Shown here piece by piece: positions 8,186-16,345 of a stretch of 64,000 bases of DNA (its first letter is position 1; each line of letters begins with the position of its first letter). The stretch is from JBDSSS01 sp963764195 (GTDB taxonomy: Bacteria; Actinomycetota; Actinomycetes; Actinomycetales; Dermatophilaceae): the NCBI GenBank assembly GCA_963764195.1, contig CAVXRG010000003.1, positions 186,001 through 250,000 on the forward strand. The letters are read 5' to 3'. The position numbers and the translations under genes are program-made. The notes below the pieces were generated by a model. That model was not told the origin of the DNA, did not search any database, and was given only the letters and a program-made list of their open reading frames with translations.

Positions 8186-9022
8186 ATGGGTATCCGTAAG
8201 TACAAGCCGACCACCCCGGGCCGTCGTGGCTCGTCGGTCGCCGACTTCGTCGAGATCACACGTACGACCCCCGAGAAGTCGCTGGTTCGCCCGCTGACGA
8301 AGACGGGTGGTCGCAACAACGCCGGCCGCATCACCACGCGACACATCGGCGGCGGGCACAAGCGCGCCTACCGCGTCATCGACTTCCGTCGCCACGACAA
8401 GGACGGCGTGCCGGCCAAGGTCGCTCACATCGAGTACGACCCCAACCGCACGGCGCGCATCGCGCTCGTCCAGTACGCCGACGGCGAGAAGCGCTACATC
8501 CTGGCGCCGAACCGCATGAAGCAGGGCGACCCGATCGAGAACGGCCCCGGCGCCGACATCAAGCCCGGCAACTCGCTGCCGCTGCGCAACATCCCCGTGG
8601 GTACGGTCATCCACGCCATCGAGCTCCGGCCCGGTGGCGGCGCGAAGATCGCCCGCTCGGCCGGTGCCCGCGTGCAGCTCGTCGCCAAGGACGGTCCCTA
8701 CGCCCAGCTGCGTATGCCGTCCGGTGAGATCCGCAACGTCGACGCTCGCTGCCGCGCCACGATCGGTGAGGTCGGCAACGCCGAGCAGAGCAACATCAAC
8801 TGGGGCAAGGCCGGCCGCATGCGCTGGAAGGGCAAGCGCCCGACCGTCCGTGGTGTCGCGATGAACCCGGTCGACCACCCGCACGGTGGTGGCGAGGGAA
8901 AGACGTCCGGTGGACGTCACCCCGTCAGCCCGTGGGGACAGGCCGAGGGTCGTACCCGCAAGGCCCACAAGGAAAGCGACAAGCTCATCGTTCGTCGCCG
9001 TCGTACTGGCAAGAAGCGCTGA
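8186..9022 (+). CDS. rplB: 50S ribosomal protein L2
   Basis: 278 residues, a core 50S protein needed for subunit joining and peptidyl transfer. Full length, with GGGHKRAYRVIDFRR and the C-terminal VRGVAMNPVDHPHGGGEG segment holding the conserved His near the catalytic centre. Preceded by GAAGGATAAGG. Confidence 0.99.
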   Translation: MGIRKYKPTTPGRRGSSVADFVEITRTTPEKSLVRPLTKTGGRNNAGRITTRHIGGGHKRAYRVIDFRRHDKDGVPAKVAHIEYDPNRTARIALVQYADGEKRYILAPNRMKQGDPIENGPGADIKPGNSLPLRNIPVGTVIHAIELRPGGGAKIARSAGARVQLVAKDGPYAQLRMPSGEIRNVDARCRATIGEVGNAEQSNINWGKAGRMRWKGKRPTVRGVAMNPVDHPHGGGEGKTSGGRHPVSPWGQAEGRTRKAHKESDKLIVRRRRTGKKR

Positions 9023-9037
9023 TAAGGAGCCTTTGGA

Positions 9038-9319
9038 ATGCCTCGTAGCCTGAAGAAGGGCCCCTTCATCGACGACCACCTTCAGAAGAAGGTGGACGCC
9101 CAGAACGAAGCGGGTACCAAGACCGTCATCAAGACCTGGTCACGCCGTTCGGTCATCGCGCCGGACATGCTGAACCACACCTTCGCCGTCCACGACGGCC
9201 GCAAGCACGTCCCGGTGTTCGTCACCGAGTCGATGGTCGGCCACAAGCTCGGCGAGTTCGCGCCGACCCGCACGTTCAAGGGTCACGTGAAGGACGACAA
9301 GAAGGGTCGTCGTCGCTGA
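9038..9319 (+). CDS. rpsS: 30S ribosomal protein S19
   Basis: 93 residues; binds 16S rRNA in the 30S head beside S13. MPRSLKKGPFIDDHL and FVTESMVGHKLGEFAPTRTF are diagnostic. The ATG follows AAGGAGCCTTTGGA. Confidence 0.99.
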   Translation: MPRSLKKGPFIDDHLQKKVDAQNEAGTKTVIKTWSRRSVIAPDMLNHTFAVHDGRKHVPVFVTESMVGHKLGEFAPTRTFKGHVKDDKKGRRR

Positions 9320-9345
9320 TGGCCACTCACACCAAGGAAGAAGTC

Positions 9346-9714
9346 ATGGAAGCCAAGGCTTCGGCGCGGCACGTCCGTGTCACCCCGCAGAAGGCGCGTC
9401 GTGTCGTCGACCTCATCCGCGGCAAGGCTGCCACCGACGCCGTCACCACCCTGCGGTTCGCCCCGCAGGCGGCGGCGGACCCGGTGCAGAAGGTGCTCGA
9501 GAGCGCCATCGCCAACGCCCGGGTCAAGGCCGACAAGGAGTCGGTGGCCTTCGACGAGCGCAACCTCGTCATCACCGCCGCCTTCGTCGACGAGGGCCCG
9601 ACCATGAAGCGATTCCGTCCGCGGGCCCAGGGCCGCGCCGGCCGGATCAACAAGCGCACGAGCCACATCACGGTCGTCGTGTCCCAGCCCGAGAACAAGA
9701 AGGGAGCCCGCTGA
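9346..9714 (+). CDS. rplV: 50S ribosomal protein L22
   Basis: 122 residues from the preferred start. L22 lines the exit tunnel with a beta-hairpin loop (here around PTMKRFRPRAQGRA). ATG 9346 (MEAKASARHVRVTP) is preferred over ATG 9319 because AAGGAAG lies five bases upstream and other actinobacterial L22 proteins begin MEA-x-A. Starting at 9319 would add nine residues and overlap the rpsS stop by one base. Confidence 0.95.
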   Translation: MEAKASARHVRVTPQKARRVVDLIRGKAATDAVTTLRFAPQAAADPVQKVLESAIANARVKADKESVAFDERNLVITAAFVDEGPTMKRFRPRAQGRAGRINKRTSHITVVVSQPENKKGAR

Positions 9715-10535
9715 TGGGTCAGAAGGTCAACCCCCACGGCTTCCGTCTGGGCATCACCACCGACCACAAGAGCCGCTGGTTCGCCGACTCCACCAAGACG
9801 GGTCAGCGCTACCGCGACTACGTCAAGGAAGATGTCGCCATCCGTCGCCTGATGGAGAAGGGCATGGAGCGCGCCGGCATCTCCAAGGTCGAGATCGAGC
9901 GCACCCGTGACCGGGTCCGCGTGGACATCCACACGGCGCGTCCCGGCATCGTCATCGGTCGCCGAGGCGCCGAGGCCGACCGCATCCGCGGCGAGCTCGA
10001 GAAGCTCACGGGCAAGCAGGTCCAGCTCAACATCCTCGAGGTCAAGAACCCCGAGATCGACTCGCAGCTGGTCGCCCAGGGCATCGCCGAGCAGCTCTCC
10101 GCCCGTGTCTCGTTCCGTCGCGCCATGCGCAAGGGCATGCAGTCCGCGCAGCGCGCCGGCGCCAAGGGCATCCGTGTCCAGGTCTCCGGTCGCCTCAACG
10201 GCGCCGAGATGAGCCGCACGGAGTTCTACCGCGAGGGTCGCGTCCCGCTGCACACCCTGCGTGCGCAGATCGACTACGGCTTCTACGAGGCCCGGACCAC
10301 CTTCGGCCGCATCGGCGTCAAGGTCTGGATCTACAAGGGCGACATGACGGCCAAGGAGCTCGCGGCCCAGCAGGCCGCCGCGCCGCGCCCGTCGCGTGGC
10401 CCGCGTCGTGACGGCGGTGACCGTCCCAACCGTGCCCGTCGTAATGACCGCAACGAGAGCGCCGGCGCTTCGGCACCGGCCGAGAACGCTGCTGCCGAGG
10501 CCAAGGCCCCTGCAGCTGAGAATGAGCAGGCCTGA
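9714..10535 (+). CDS. rpsC: 30S ribosomal protein S3
   Basis: 273 residues; mRNA-entry protein with helicase activity on the 30S subunit. KH domain with GRRGAEADRIR near residues 83-93 and C-terminal domain VKVWIYKGDM. The last 50 or so residues are a low-complexity Ala/Arg/Pro/Glu tail, common in actinobacteria. The ATG shares a base with the rplV stop (TGATG), after AAGGGAGC. Confidence 0.98.
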   Translation: MGQKVNPHGFRLGITTDHKSRWFADSTKTGQRYRDYVKEDVAIRRLMEKGMERAGISKVEIERTRDRVRVDIHTARPGIVIGRRGAEADRIRGELEKLTGKQVQLNILEVKNPEIDSQLVAQGIAEQLSARVSFRRAMRKGMQSAQRAGAKGIRVQVSGRLNGAEMSRTEFYREGRVPLHTLRAQIDYGFYEARTTFGRIGVKVWIYKGDMTAKELAAQQAAAPRPSRGPRRDGGDRPNRARRNDRNESAGASAPAENAAAEAKAPAAENEQA

Positions 10536-10537
10536 CC

Positions 10538-10957
10538 ATGTTGATTCCCCGTCGAGTCAAGCACCGCAAGCAGCACCACCCCAACCGCCACGGCGCGGCC
10601 AAGGGTGGGACCACGATCGCCTTCGGCGACTACGGCATCCAGGCTCTCGAGCCCGCCTACGTCACCAACCGGCAGATCGAGTCCGCTCGTATCGCGATGA
10701 CCCGTTACATGAAGCGTGGCGGGAAGGTGTGGATCAACATCTACCCCGACCGTCCGCTCACCAAGAAGCCCGCCGAGACCCGCATGGGTTCCGGTAAGGG
10801 TTCGCCGGAGTGGTGGATCGCCAACGTCAAGCCGGGCCGCGTCATGTTCGAGCTCTCGGGCGTGACCGAGCCGGTCGCCCGTGAGGCCCTGCGCCTCGCG
10901 ATGCACAAGCTCCCGATGAAGTGCCGCTTCGTCCAGCGTGAGGGTGGTGACATCTGA
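10538..10957 (+). CDS. rplP: 50S ribosomal protein L16
   Basis: 139 residues, at the tRNA passage near the 50S A and P sites. MLIPRRVKHRKQHHP and MGSGKGSPEWWIANVKPGR are diagnostic, the second including the loop with the hydroxylatable Arg in some bacteria. Two bases after rpsC; its stop overlaps rpmC by one base. Confidence 0.99.
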   Translation: MLIPRRVKHRKQHHPNRHGAAKGGTTIAFGDYGIQALEPAYVTNRQIESARIAMTRYMKRGGKVWINIYPDRPLTKKPAETRMGSGKGSPEWWIANVKPGRVMFELSGVTEPVAREALRLAMHKLPMKCRFVQREGGDI

Positions 10958-11286
10958 TGGCAGTCGGAACCAAGGACCTGGCTTCGGAGCAGCTGCGTGG
11001 TCTTGATGACACGAAGCTCGCCGACGAGCTGAAGAAGGCCAAGGAAGAGCTGTTCAACCTGCGTTTCCAGTCGGCCACCGGCCAGCTGGACAACCACGGC
11101 CGCCTGCGTGCGGTGAAGCGCGACATCGCGCGGATCTACACCGAGATGCGTGAGCGCGAGCTCGGCATCGGCTCCGCCCCGGCTGCCCCGGCCGAGGACA
11201 AGCCCGCGAAGGCGAAGAAGGCCGACAAGGCCGAGAAGAAGGCCAAGAAGGCCGAGAAGGCTGACGCCGAGGAGGCCCAGGCATGA
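10957..11286 (+). CDS. rpmC: 50S ribosomal protein L29 with long Lys/Ala tail
   Basis: 109 residues. Residues 1-70 are ordinary L29 (LKKAKEELFNLRFQSATGQL, then a charged helix), a tunnel-exit protein next to L23. The last 35 or so residues are an alternating Lys-Ala-Glu tail (KAKKADKAEKKAKKAEKA), about half as long again as typical L29. The tail is plausibly rRNA-binding or disordered; composition gives no domain. Overlaps rplP by one and rpsQ by four bases. Confidence 0.96.
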   Translation: MAVGTKDLASEQLRGLDDTKLADELKKAKEELFNLRFQSATGQLDNHGRLRAVKRDIARIYTEMRERELGIGSAPAAPAEDKPAKAKKADKAEKKAKKAEKADAEEAQA

Positions 11287-11573
11287 GCGAGCAGAGGGAC
11301 ACCGTGACCACCGAGGAGTCGGAGCGCAACCAGCGCAAGACCCGTCAGGGCTACGTCGTCAGCGACAAGATGGACAAGACCGTCGTCGTCGAGGTCGAGG
11401 ACCGCGTCAAGCACCCGCTCTACAGCAAGGTCATCCGCCGCACGACGAAGGTCAAGGCGCATGACGAGGCCAACGAGGTCGGCGTGGGTGACCGCGTGCT
11501 CATCATGGAGACGCGTCCGCTCTCCGCGACGAAGCACTGGCGCGTCGTCCAGGTCCTCGAGAAGGCCAAGTAG
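11283..11573 (+). CDS. rpsQ: 30S ribosomal protein S17
   Basis: 96 residues; early-assembling 16S-binding protein. RQGYVVSDKMDKTVVVEVEDR and KVKAHDEANE are family signatures, with a short charged N-terminal extension before them. Starts as ATGA overlapping the rpmC stop. Last gene before a 219-base gap with hairpins, so it closes the S10 section. Confidence 0.97.
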   Translation: MSEQRDTVTTEESERNQRKTRQGYVVSDKMDKTVVVEVEDRVKHPLYSKVIRRTTKVKAHDEANEVGVGDRVLIMETRPLSATKHWRVVQVLEKAK

Positions 11574-11575
11574 CA

Positions 11576-11626
11576 CACGGGGGGTTCGGCCCTGGCGGGC
11601 CTGCCCCCCCGTGGCCCCCCCGAACC
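11576..11626 (+). terminator. Competing hairpins after rpsQ
   Basis: CACGGGGGG (11576-11584) can pair with CCCCCCGTG (11605-11613), and GGTTCGG (11583-11589) with CCGAACC (11620-11626). The left arms share bases, so the structures exclude each other. There is no T-tract. Either a terminator closing the S10 section or an attenuator before rplN. The rest of the gap (11627-11792) holds one GTATGCC word and an AGGAG before rplN; no gene is seen. Confidence 0.55.
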
Positions 11627-11792
11627 ACCCGCGTGGTCGGGAACGCGGTTCGAGCAGCACTCCTTCGGGTATGCCGCTCGGCTCGCACACAGACACAGTT
11701 CCATTCAGTTCGGCAAGGCTTCCGGCAAGAGAAATCGCGCAGGGCGCGAATTCCCTTGCCGGGAGAACCAGCACGACGACAGGAGTTAGACA

Positions 11793-12161
11793 GTGATTCA
11801 GCAGGAGTCGCGACTGCGCGTCGCCGACAACACCGGTGCCAAGGAGATCCTCTGCATCCGTGTTCTCGGTGGTTCGGGCCGTCGATACGCCGGCATCGGT
11901 GACACCATCGTCGCCACGGTGAAGGACGCCATCCCCGGCGGAAACGTCAAGAAGGGCGACGTCGTCAAGGCGGTCATCGTCCGCACGGTCAAGGAGCGTC
12001 GGCGTTCCGACGGCTCATACATCAAGTTCGACGAGAACGCCGCCGTCATCCTCAAGGCCGACGGTGACCCTCGTGGGACCCGCATCTTCGGCCCGGTGGG
12101 TCGCGAGCTGCGCGAGAAGAAGTTCATGAAGATCATCTCGCTCGCCCCGGAGGTGCTGTGA
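11793..12161 (+). CDS. rplN: 50S ribosomal protein L14
   Basis: 122 residues, the standard length; binds 23S rRNA at the subunit interface. MIQQESRLRVADNTGAKEI and FGPVGRELREKKFMKIISLAPEVL are diagnostic. GTG start seven bases after AGGAG. First gene of the spc section; its own promoter may lie in the gap upstream. Confidence 0.99.
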   Translation: MIQQESRLRVADNTGAKEILCIRVLGGSGRRYAGIGDTIVATVKDAIPGGNVKKGDVVKAVIVRTVKERRRSDGSYIKFDENAAVILKADGDPRGTRIFGPVGRELREKKFMKIISLAPEVL

Positions 12162-12163
12162 AC

Positions 12164-12544
12164 ATGGCGAAGACCACCACGCCCAAGATGAAGATCAAGA
12201 AGGGTGACCTCGTCCAGGTCATCTCCGGTCGCACGCAGAAGAACGGCGGCGACCGGGGCAAGCAGGGCAAGGTCATCGCGGTCTACCCCGAGACCCAGCG
12301 CGTGCTGGTCGAGGGCGTCAACCGCGTCACCAAGCACGTCAAGGCGGGCGCCACGGCGCGCGGCACGCGCACCGGTGGCCTGACCCACACCGAGGCGGCC
12401 CTCCACGTGAGCAACGTGGCGGTCGTCGACCCGGAGACGAAGAAGCCGACGCGCATCAAGACGCGCGTCGAGACCGTCGAGCGCGGGGGCCGCCAGAAGG
12501 CGTCCCGCGTGCGCGTCGCGGTCACGTCGGACAAGGACCTCTGA
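12164..12544 (+). CDS. rplX: 50S ribosomal protein L24
   Basis: 126 residues; assembly initiator near the exit tunnel. KIKKGDLVQVISGR opens the KOW domain; GVNRVTKHVK and THTEAALHVSNVAVVDP follow. ATG 12164 is preferred over GTG 12158, which overlaps the rplN stop, because GGAGG lies ten bases before it. The C-terminus is somewhat extended compared with the minimal family. Confidence 0.96.
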   Translation: MAKTTTPKMKIKKGDLVQVISGRTQKNGGDRGKQGKVIAVYPETQRVLVEGVNRVTKHVKAGATARGTRTGGLTHTEAALHVSNVAVVDPETKKPTRIKTRVETVERGGRQKASRVRVAVTSDKDL

Positions 12545-12546
12545 GC

Positions 12547-13125
12547 ATGACTGAGACCACCACCACGACCACCACGTCGGCCAAGCCCCGCCTCCAGCAG
12601 CGCTACCAGGACGAGATCAAGCCCGGCCTGCTCGAGCAGTTCGGCTACGCGAACGTCATGCAGGTGCCCGGCGTCGTCAAGGTCGTCGTCAACATGGGTG
12701 TCGGCGATGCGGCCAAGGACAGCAAGCTCATCGAGGGCGCTGTCAAGGACCTCACCGCGATCACGGGCCAGAAGCCGGTCGTCACCAAGGCACGCAAGTC
12801 GATCGCCCAGTTCAAGCTCCGTGAGGGGATGCCGATCGGCGCCCACACGACGCTGCGCGGCGACCGGATGTGGGAGTTCCTCGACCGTCTCGTGACGATC
12901 GCCCTCCCGCGCATCCGTGACTTCCGCGGCCTGTCGCCGAAGCAGTTCGACGGCAACGGCAACTACACGTTCGGTCTGACCGAGCAGTCGATGTTCCACG
13001 AGATCGACCAGGACCGGATCGACCGCGTCCGGGGCATGGACATCACCGTGGTCACCACGGCGACCAACGATGACGAGGGTCGGGCGCTGCTCAAGCAGCT
13101 CGGCTTCCCCTTCAAGGAGAACTGA
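12547..13125 (+). CDS. rplE: 50S ribosomal protein L5
   Basis: 192 residues; binds 5S rRNA in the central protuberance. VVNMGVGDA, QKPVVTKARKSIAQFKLREG and MDITVVTTATND-like segments identify it. A Thr-rich N-terminal stretch (TETTTTTTTSAKP) precedes the conserved part and looks disordered. Two bases after rplX. Confidence 0.98.
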   Translation: MTETTTTTTTSAKPRLQQRYQDEIKPGLLEQFGYANVMQVPGVVKVVVNMGVGDAAKDSKLIEGAVKDLTAITGQKPVVTKARKSIAQFKLREGMPIGAHTTLRGDRMWEFLDRLVTIALPRIRDFRGLSPKQFDGNGNYTFGLTEQSMFHEIDQDRIDRVRGMDITVVTTATNDDEGRALLKQLGFPFKEN

Positions 13126-13126
13126 C

Positions 13127-13312
13127 ATGGCCAAGACCGCGCTAGTCAACAAGGCGAACCGGAAGCCGAAGTTCAAGGTCCGCGCGTACACCCGCTGCCA
13201 GAAGTGCGGTCGCCCGCACGCGGTGTACCGCAAGTTCGGCCTCTGCCGCATCTGCCTTCGCGAGATGGCACACGCCGGCGAGCTGCCGGGCGTGACCAAG
13301 AGCTCCTGGTAG
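13127..13312 (+). CDS. rpsZ: 30S ribosomal protein S14, zinc-binding type
   Basis: 61 residues, the short C+ form. Four cysteines in CQKC and CRIC form a zinc site. High-GC actinobacteria often carry a second, zinc-free S14 elsewhere under Zur control; no copy is in this window. The ATG is one base after the rplE stop, whose AAGGAGAAC provides the ribosome site. An upstream in-frame ATG inside rplE would add an unrelated Ser-rich stretch and is rejected. Confidence 0.97.
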   Translation: MAKTALVNKANRKPKFKVRAYTRCQKCGRPHAVYRKFGLCRICLREMAHAGELPGVTKSSW

Positions 13313-13318
13313 CCCCAC

Positions 13319-13358
13319 GCTCGGGGGCGCACGGCCCCGTCGGGTCGGCCCCCCGAGC
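13319..13358 (+). terminator. Hairpin between rpsZ and rpsH
   Basis: GCTCGGGGGC (13319-13328) pairs with GCCCCCCGAGC (13348-13358). No T-tract. It breaks the spc section; the following 110 bases hold a GGCATAC word and AAGGGCGGAG before rpsH, and may contain a promoter. Confidence 0.65.
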
Positions 13359-13468
13359 ACCCACTGCAGTACTCGCGTGACTCCCAATCAGCAACAGACA
13401 CCGAAGGTCGGCCCAGCGGCATACACCCCGTTGGTCGAAACCCCGGTGAGGAAGGGCGGAGAGCCCAC

Positions 13469-13867
13469 ATGACCATGACTGACCCGATTGCGGACATGCT
13501 GACCCGCGTCCGGAACGCCAACTCGGCGCACCACGACGTCGTCTCCATGCCGTACTCCAAGCTCAAGAAGAACATCGCCGAGATCCTCCAGGCGGAGGGT
13601 TACATCGCCTCCTGGAAGACCGAGGAGGCCCCGGTCGGCCAGACGCTGACCATCGACCTCAAGTACGGCCCCAACCGGGAGCGCTCCATCGCCGGAGTGC
13701 GCCGCGTCAGCAAGCCCGGTCTGCGGGTCTACGCGAAGTCGACGAACCTGCCCAAGGTCCTCGGTGGACTCGGCGTCGCGATCCTGTCGACGTCGACCGG
13801 TCTGCTCACGGACCGTCAGGCACACGAGAAGGGCGTGGGTGGGGAAGTCCTCGCCTACGTCTGGTAA
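13469..13867 (+). CDS. rpsH: 30S ribosomal protein S8
   Basis: 132 residues; binds the central domain of 16S rRNA and in several bacteria represses the spc operon. TDPIADMLTRVRNAN and the C-terminal GVGGEVLAYVW are diagnostic. ATG 13469 and ATG 13475 are both possible, differing by two residues. Confidence 0.98.
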   Translation: MTMTDPIADMLTRVRNANSAHHDVVSMPYSKLKKNIAEILQAEGYIASWKTEEAPVGQTLTIDLKYGPNRERSIAGVRRVSKPGLRVYAKSTNLPKVLGGLGVAILSTSTGLLTDRQAHEKGVGGEVLAYVW

Positions 13868-13879
13868 GGGGACACTGAC

Positions 13880-14416
13880 ATGTCGCGCATCGGACGCCTC
13901 CCGGTCTCCATCCCCACTGGGGTGGACATCGACGTCAACGGCCAGGCCATCTCGGTCAAGGGTCCCAAGGGCCGGCTCGGCCTCACGGTCCCGGCCCCCA
14001 TCACGGTCGAGAAGGGCGATGAGGCCCTCGAGGTCAAGCGCCCCAACGACGAGCGCGAGTCGCGGTCGCTCCACGGACTGACCCGCTCGCTCATCAGCAA
14101 CATGGTCCTCGGTGTCACCGAGGGCTACGAGAAGAAGATGGAGATCCACGGCACGGGTTACCGCGTCGCGGCCAAGGGCTCGAACCTCGAGTTCCAGCTC
14201 GGGTACTCCCACTCGATCCTCATCGAGGCTCCCGACGGCATCACCTTCGCCGTCGAGAACCCGACCCGCTTCTCGGTGCAGGGCATCGACAAGCAGCTCG
14301 TCGGTGAGGTCGCTGCGAACATCCGCAAGCTGCGCAAGCCCGACCCGTACAAGGGCAAGGGTGTTCGCTATGCGGGCGAGCAGATCCGTCGCAAGGTTGG
14401 AAAGGCCGGTAAGTAA
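13880..14416 (+). CDS. rplF: 50S ribosomal protein L6
   Basis: 178 residues, two repeated alpha/beta domains at the base of the L7/L12 stalk near the factor-binding site. MSRIGRLPVSIPTGVD opens it; the C-terminal RKPDPYKGKGVRY is the L6 signature. Twelve bases after rpsH. Confidence 0.99.
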   Translation: MSRIGRLPVSIPTGVDIDVNGQAISVKGPKGRLGLTVPAPITVEKGDEALEVKRPNDERESRSLHGLTRSLISNMVLGVTEGYEKKMEIHGTGYRVAAKGSNLEFQLGYSHSILIEAPDGITFAVENPTRFSVQGIDKQLVGEVAANIRKLRKPDPYKGKGVRYAGEQIRRKVGKAGK

Positions 14417-14419
14417 GCC

Positions 14420-14794
14420 ATGGCAATGATCATCAAGCGCGGCAAGAGCAAGGCAGCCGCCCGTATCCGTCGCCAGGTCCGTGGTCGCAAGAAGATCGCG
14501 GGCACCACGACCCGGCCCCGTCTCGTCGTCTCCCGCTCGAGCCGGCACCTCTTCGTCCAGGTCGTCGACGACACCGTCGGCAAGACCGTCGCGTCGGCGT
14601 CGACCATGGAGGCAGACCTGCGCAGCTTCGACGGTGACAAGACCGCCAAGGCCAAGAAGGTCGGCGAGCTCGTGGCCGCCCGGGCCAAGGACGCCGGCAT
14701 CGAGTCCGTCGTGTTCGACCGTGGTGGCAACAAGTACCACGGTCGCGTCGCGGCCATCGCCGAGGGCGCCCGCGAAGGCGGTCTGGCCCTGTGA
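14420..14794 (+). CDS. rplR: 50S ribosomal protein L18
   Basis: 124 residues; with L5 and L25 anchors 5S rRNA. RPRLVVSRSSRHLFVQVVDD and FDRGGNKYHGRVAAIAEGARE are diagnostic. Three bases after rplF. Confidence 0.99.
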   Translation: MAMIIKRGKSKAAARIRRQVRGRKKIAGTTTRPRLVVSRSSRHLFVQVVDDTVGKTVASASTMEADLRSFDGDKTAKAKKVGELVAARAKDAGIESVVFDRGGNKYHGRVAAIAEGAREGGLAL

Positions 14795-14834
14795 GCACTT
14801 ACGTGAACGCAATTGTTGAGATGAGGAACATCTG

Positions 14835-15488
14835 ATGCCCGGACAGCAGCGTCGAGGCAGTGGCGTGGGTGGCCCCGCCGGTGGCGGTGAGCGCGGAGAC
14901 CGCCGTGACAACCGCGGCGGCCGCGACAACCGCGACAGCCGTGATGACAAGAACCAGTACGTCGAGCGCGTCGTGACCATCAACCGTGTGGCCAAGGTCG
15001 TCAAGGGTGGTCGTCGCTTCAGCTTCACCGCCCTCGTCGTCGTCGGCGACGGCGACGGCACGGTGGGTGTCGGCTACGGCAAGGCCAAGGAAGTTCCCGC
15101 GGCCATCGCCAAGGGTGTCGAGGAGGCCAAGAAGAACTTCTTCAAGGTCCCCCGCATCCAGGGCACCATCCCGCACCCCGTCCAGGGTGAGGCCGCGGCC
15201 GGTGTCGTCATGCTCCGCCCCGCCGCTCCCGGTACCGGCGTCATCGCCGGTGGCCCGGTGCGTGCGGTGCTCGAGTGCGCCGGCATCCACGACGTCCTGT
15301 CCAAGTCGCTCGGCTCGGACAACGCCATCAACATCGTGCACGCCACGGCCCAGGCCCTGCGTGACCTCGAGCGCCCCGAGTCCGTCGCTGCCCGTCGTGG
15401 CAAGACGCTCGAGGAGGTGGCCCCGGCCGCCATGCTCCGGGCCCGTGCGGCCGGCATGGCCGAGGCTGCCGCGAAGGCGGGTGCCTGA
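14835..15488 (+). CDS. rpsE: 30S ribosomal protein S5
   Basis: 217 residues; fidelity protein at the mRNA entry pore. Double-stranded RNA-binding N-domain with VVTINRVAKVVKGGRRFSF, then the C-domain with AGGPVRAVLE. An N-terminal tail of about 35 residues is Gly/Arg/Asp-rich (RGGRDNRDSRDD), probably disordered and longer than in E. coli. Preceded by GATGAGGAACATCTG. Overlaps rpmD by one base. Confidence 0.98.
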   Translation: MPGQQRRGSGVGGPAGGGERGDRRDNRGGRDNRDSRDDKNQYVERVVTINRVAKVVKGGRRFSFTALVVVGDGDGTVGVGYGKAKEVPAAIAKGVEEAKKNFFKVPRIQGTIPHPVQGEAAAGVVMLRPAAPGTGVIAGGPVRAVLECAGIHDVLSKSLGSDNAINIVHATAQALRDLERPESVAARRGKTLEEVAPAAMLRARAAGMAEAAAKAGA

Positions 15489-15670
15489 TGGCTCGTCTCA
15501 AGGTGACCCAGACCCGTTCGGAGATCGGCGGCAAGCAGAACCAGCGTGACACGCTGCGCAGCCTCGGTCTGAAGCGCATTGGCGACGTCGTCGTCAAGGA
15601 GGACCGTCCCGAGATCCGCGGGATGGTCAAGACGGTCACGCACCTCGTGGCCGTCGAGGAGGTTGACTGA
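15488..15670 (+). CDS. rpmD: 50S ribosomal protein L30
   Basis: 60 residues, the bacterial short form. LKVTQTRSEIGGKQNQRDTL and LGLKRIGD are diagnostic. Starts on the last base of the rpsE stop (TGATG). Confidence 0.99.
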   Translation: MARLKVTQTRSEIGGKQNQRDTLRSLGLKRIGDVVVKEDRPEIRGMVKTVTHLVAVEEVD

Positions 15671-15672
15671 CC

Positions 15673-16182
15673 ATGGCTGACAACGCCAAGACCACCCATG
15701 CCGACAAGGCTGCCGCCACGAGCGGCGAGTCGGCCCTCAAGGTCCACCACCTGCGTCCCGCCCCGGGAGCCAAGACCGCCAAGACCCGCGTGGGTCGCGG
15801 TGAGGGCTCCAAGGGCAAGACCGCCGGTCGTGGCACCAAGGGCACCAAGGCCCGCTACCAGGTGCCGGAGCGCTTCGAGGGCGGCTCGATGCCGATGCAC
15901 ATGCGCCTCCCGAAGCTGCGCGGGTTCAAGAACCCGTTCCGCACCGAGTACCAGGTCGTGAACCTCGACCGTCTGCAGCTGCTCTTCCCCGAGGGTGGTT
16001 CGGTCTCCGTGGCCGACCTCGTCGCGAAGGGGGCCGTCCGTGACGGACACCTCGTCAAGGTGCTCGGCACCGGCGAGATCTCCGTCGCGGTGCAGATCGA
16101 GGCGCACAAGTTCTCGGCCTCCGCCAAGGAGAAGATCGAGGCCGCCGGCGGTTCCGTCAAGGACCTCACCGCAGGCGAGTGA
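15673..16182 (+). CDS. rplO: 50S ribosomal protein L15
   Basis: 169 residues. The conserved Gly-rich basic segment (TRVGRGEGSKGKTAGRGTKG) is at residues 36-55, after a roughly 20-residue actinobacterial N-terminal extension; FEGGSMPMHMRLPKLRGF follows. Two bases after rpmD. Last ribosomal gene before the hairpin at 16202. Confidence 0.98.
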   Translation: MADNAKTTHADKAAATSGESALKVHHLRPAPGAKTAKTRVGRGEGSKGKTAGRGTKGTKARYQVPERFEGGSMPMHMRLPKLRGFKNPFRTEYQVVNLDRLQLLFPEGGSVSVADLVAKGAVRDGHLVKVLGTGEISVAVQIEAHKFSASAKEKIEAAGGSVKDLTAGE

Positions 16183-16201
16183 GCCACCCACACGACGTGT
16201 G

Positions 16202-16278
16202 AGACAGCGCCCCGAGCGCCTTGCGCGACGACTGACGTGAGTCGGTCATCGCAGGAGGATGCTCGGGGCGCTCTGTCT
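16202..16278 (+). terminator. Long hairpin between rplO and secY
   Basis: AGACAG-CGCCCCGAGC (16202-16217) pairs with 16261-16278, GCTCGGGGCG-CT-CTGTCT, with a two-base bulge. The 43-base interior holds a smaller CGACT/AGTCG hairpin. No T-run. Probably a partial terminator setting secY below ribosomal-protein output. Confidence 0.65.
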
Positions 16279-16345
16279 GTGCGTTAACCTTCCACGGATT
16301 GCTTGACCAGACGCCGCGCCCCGAGCGCGGCCACCAGGAGGACCA

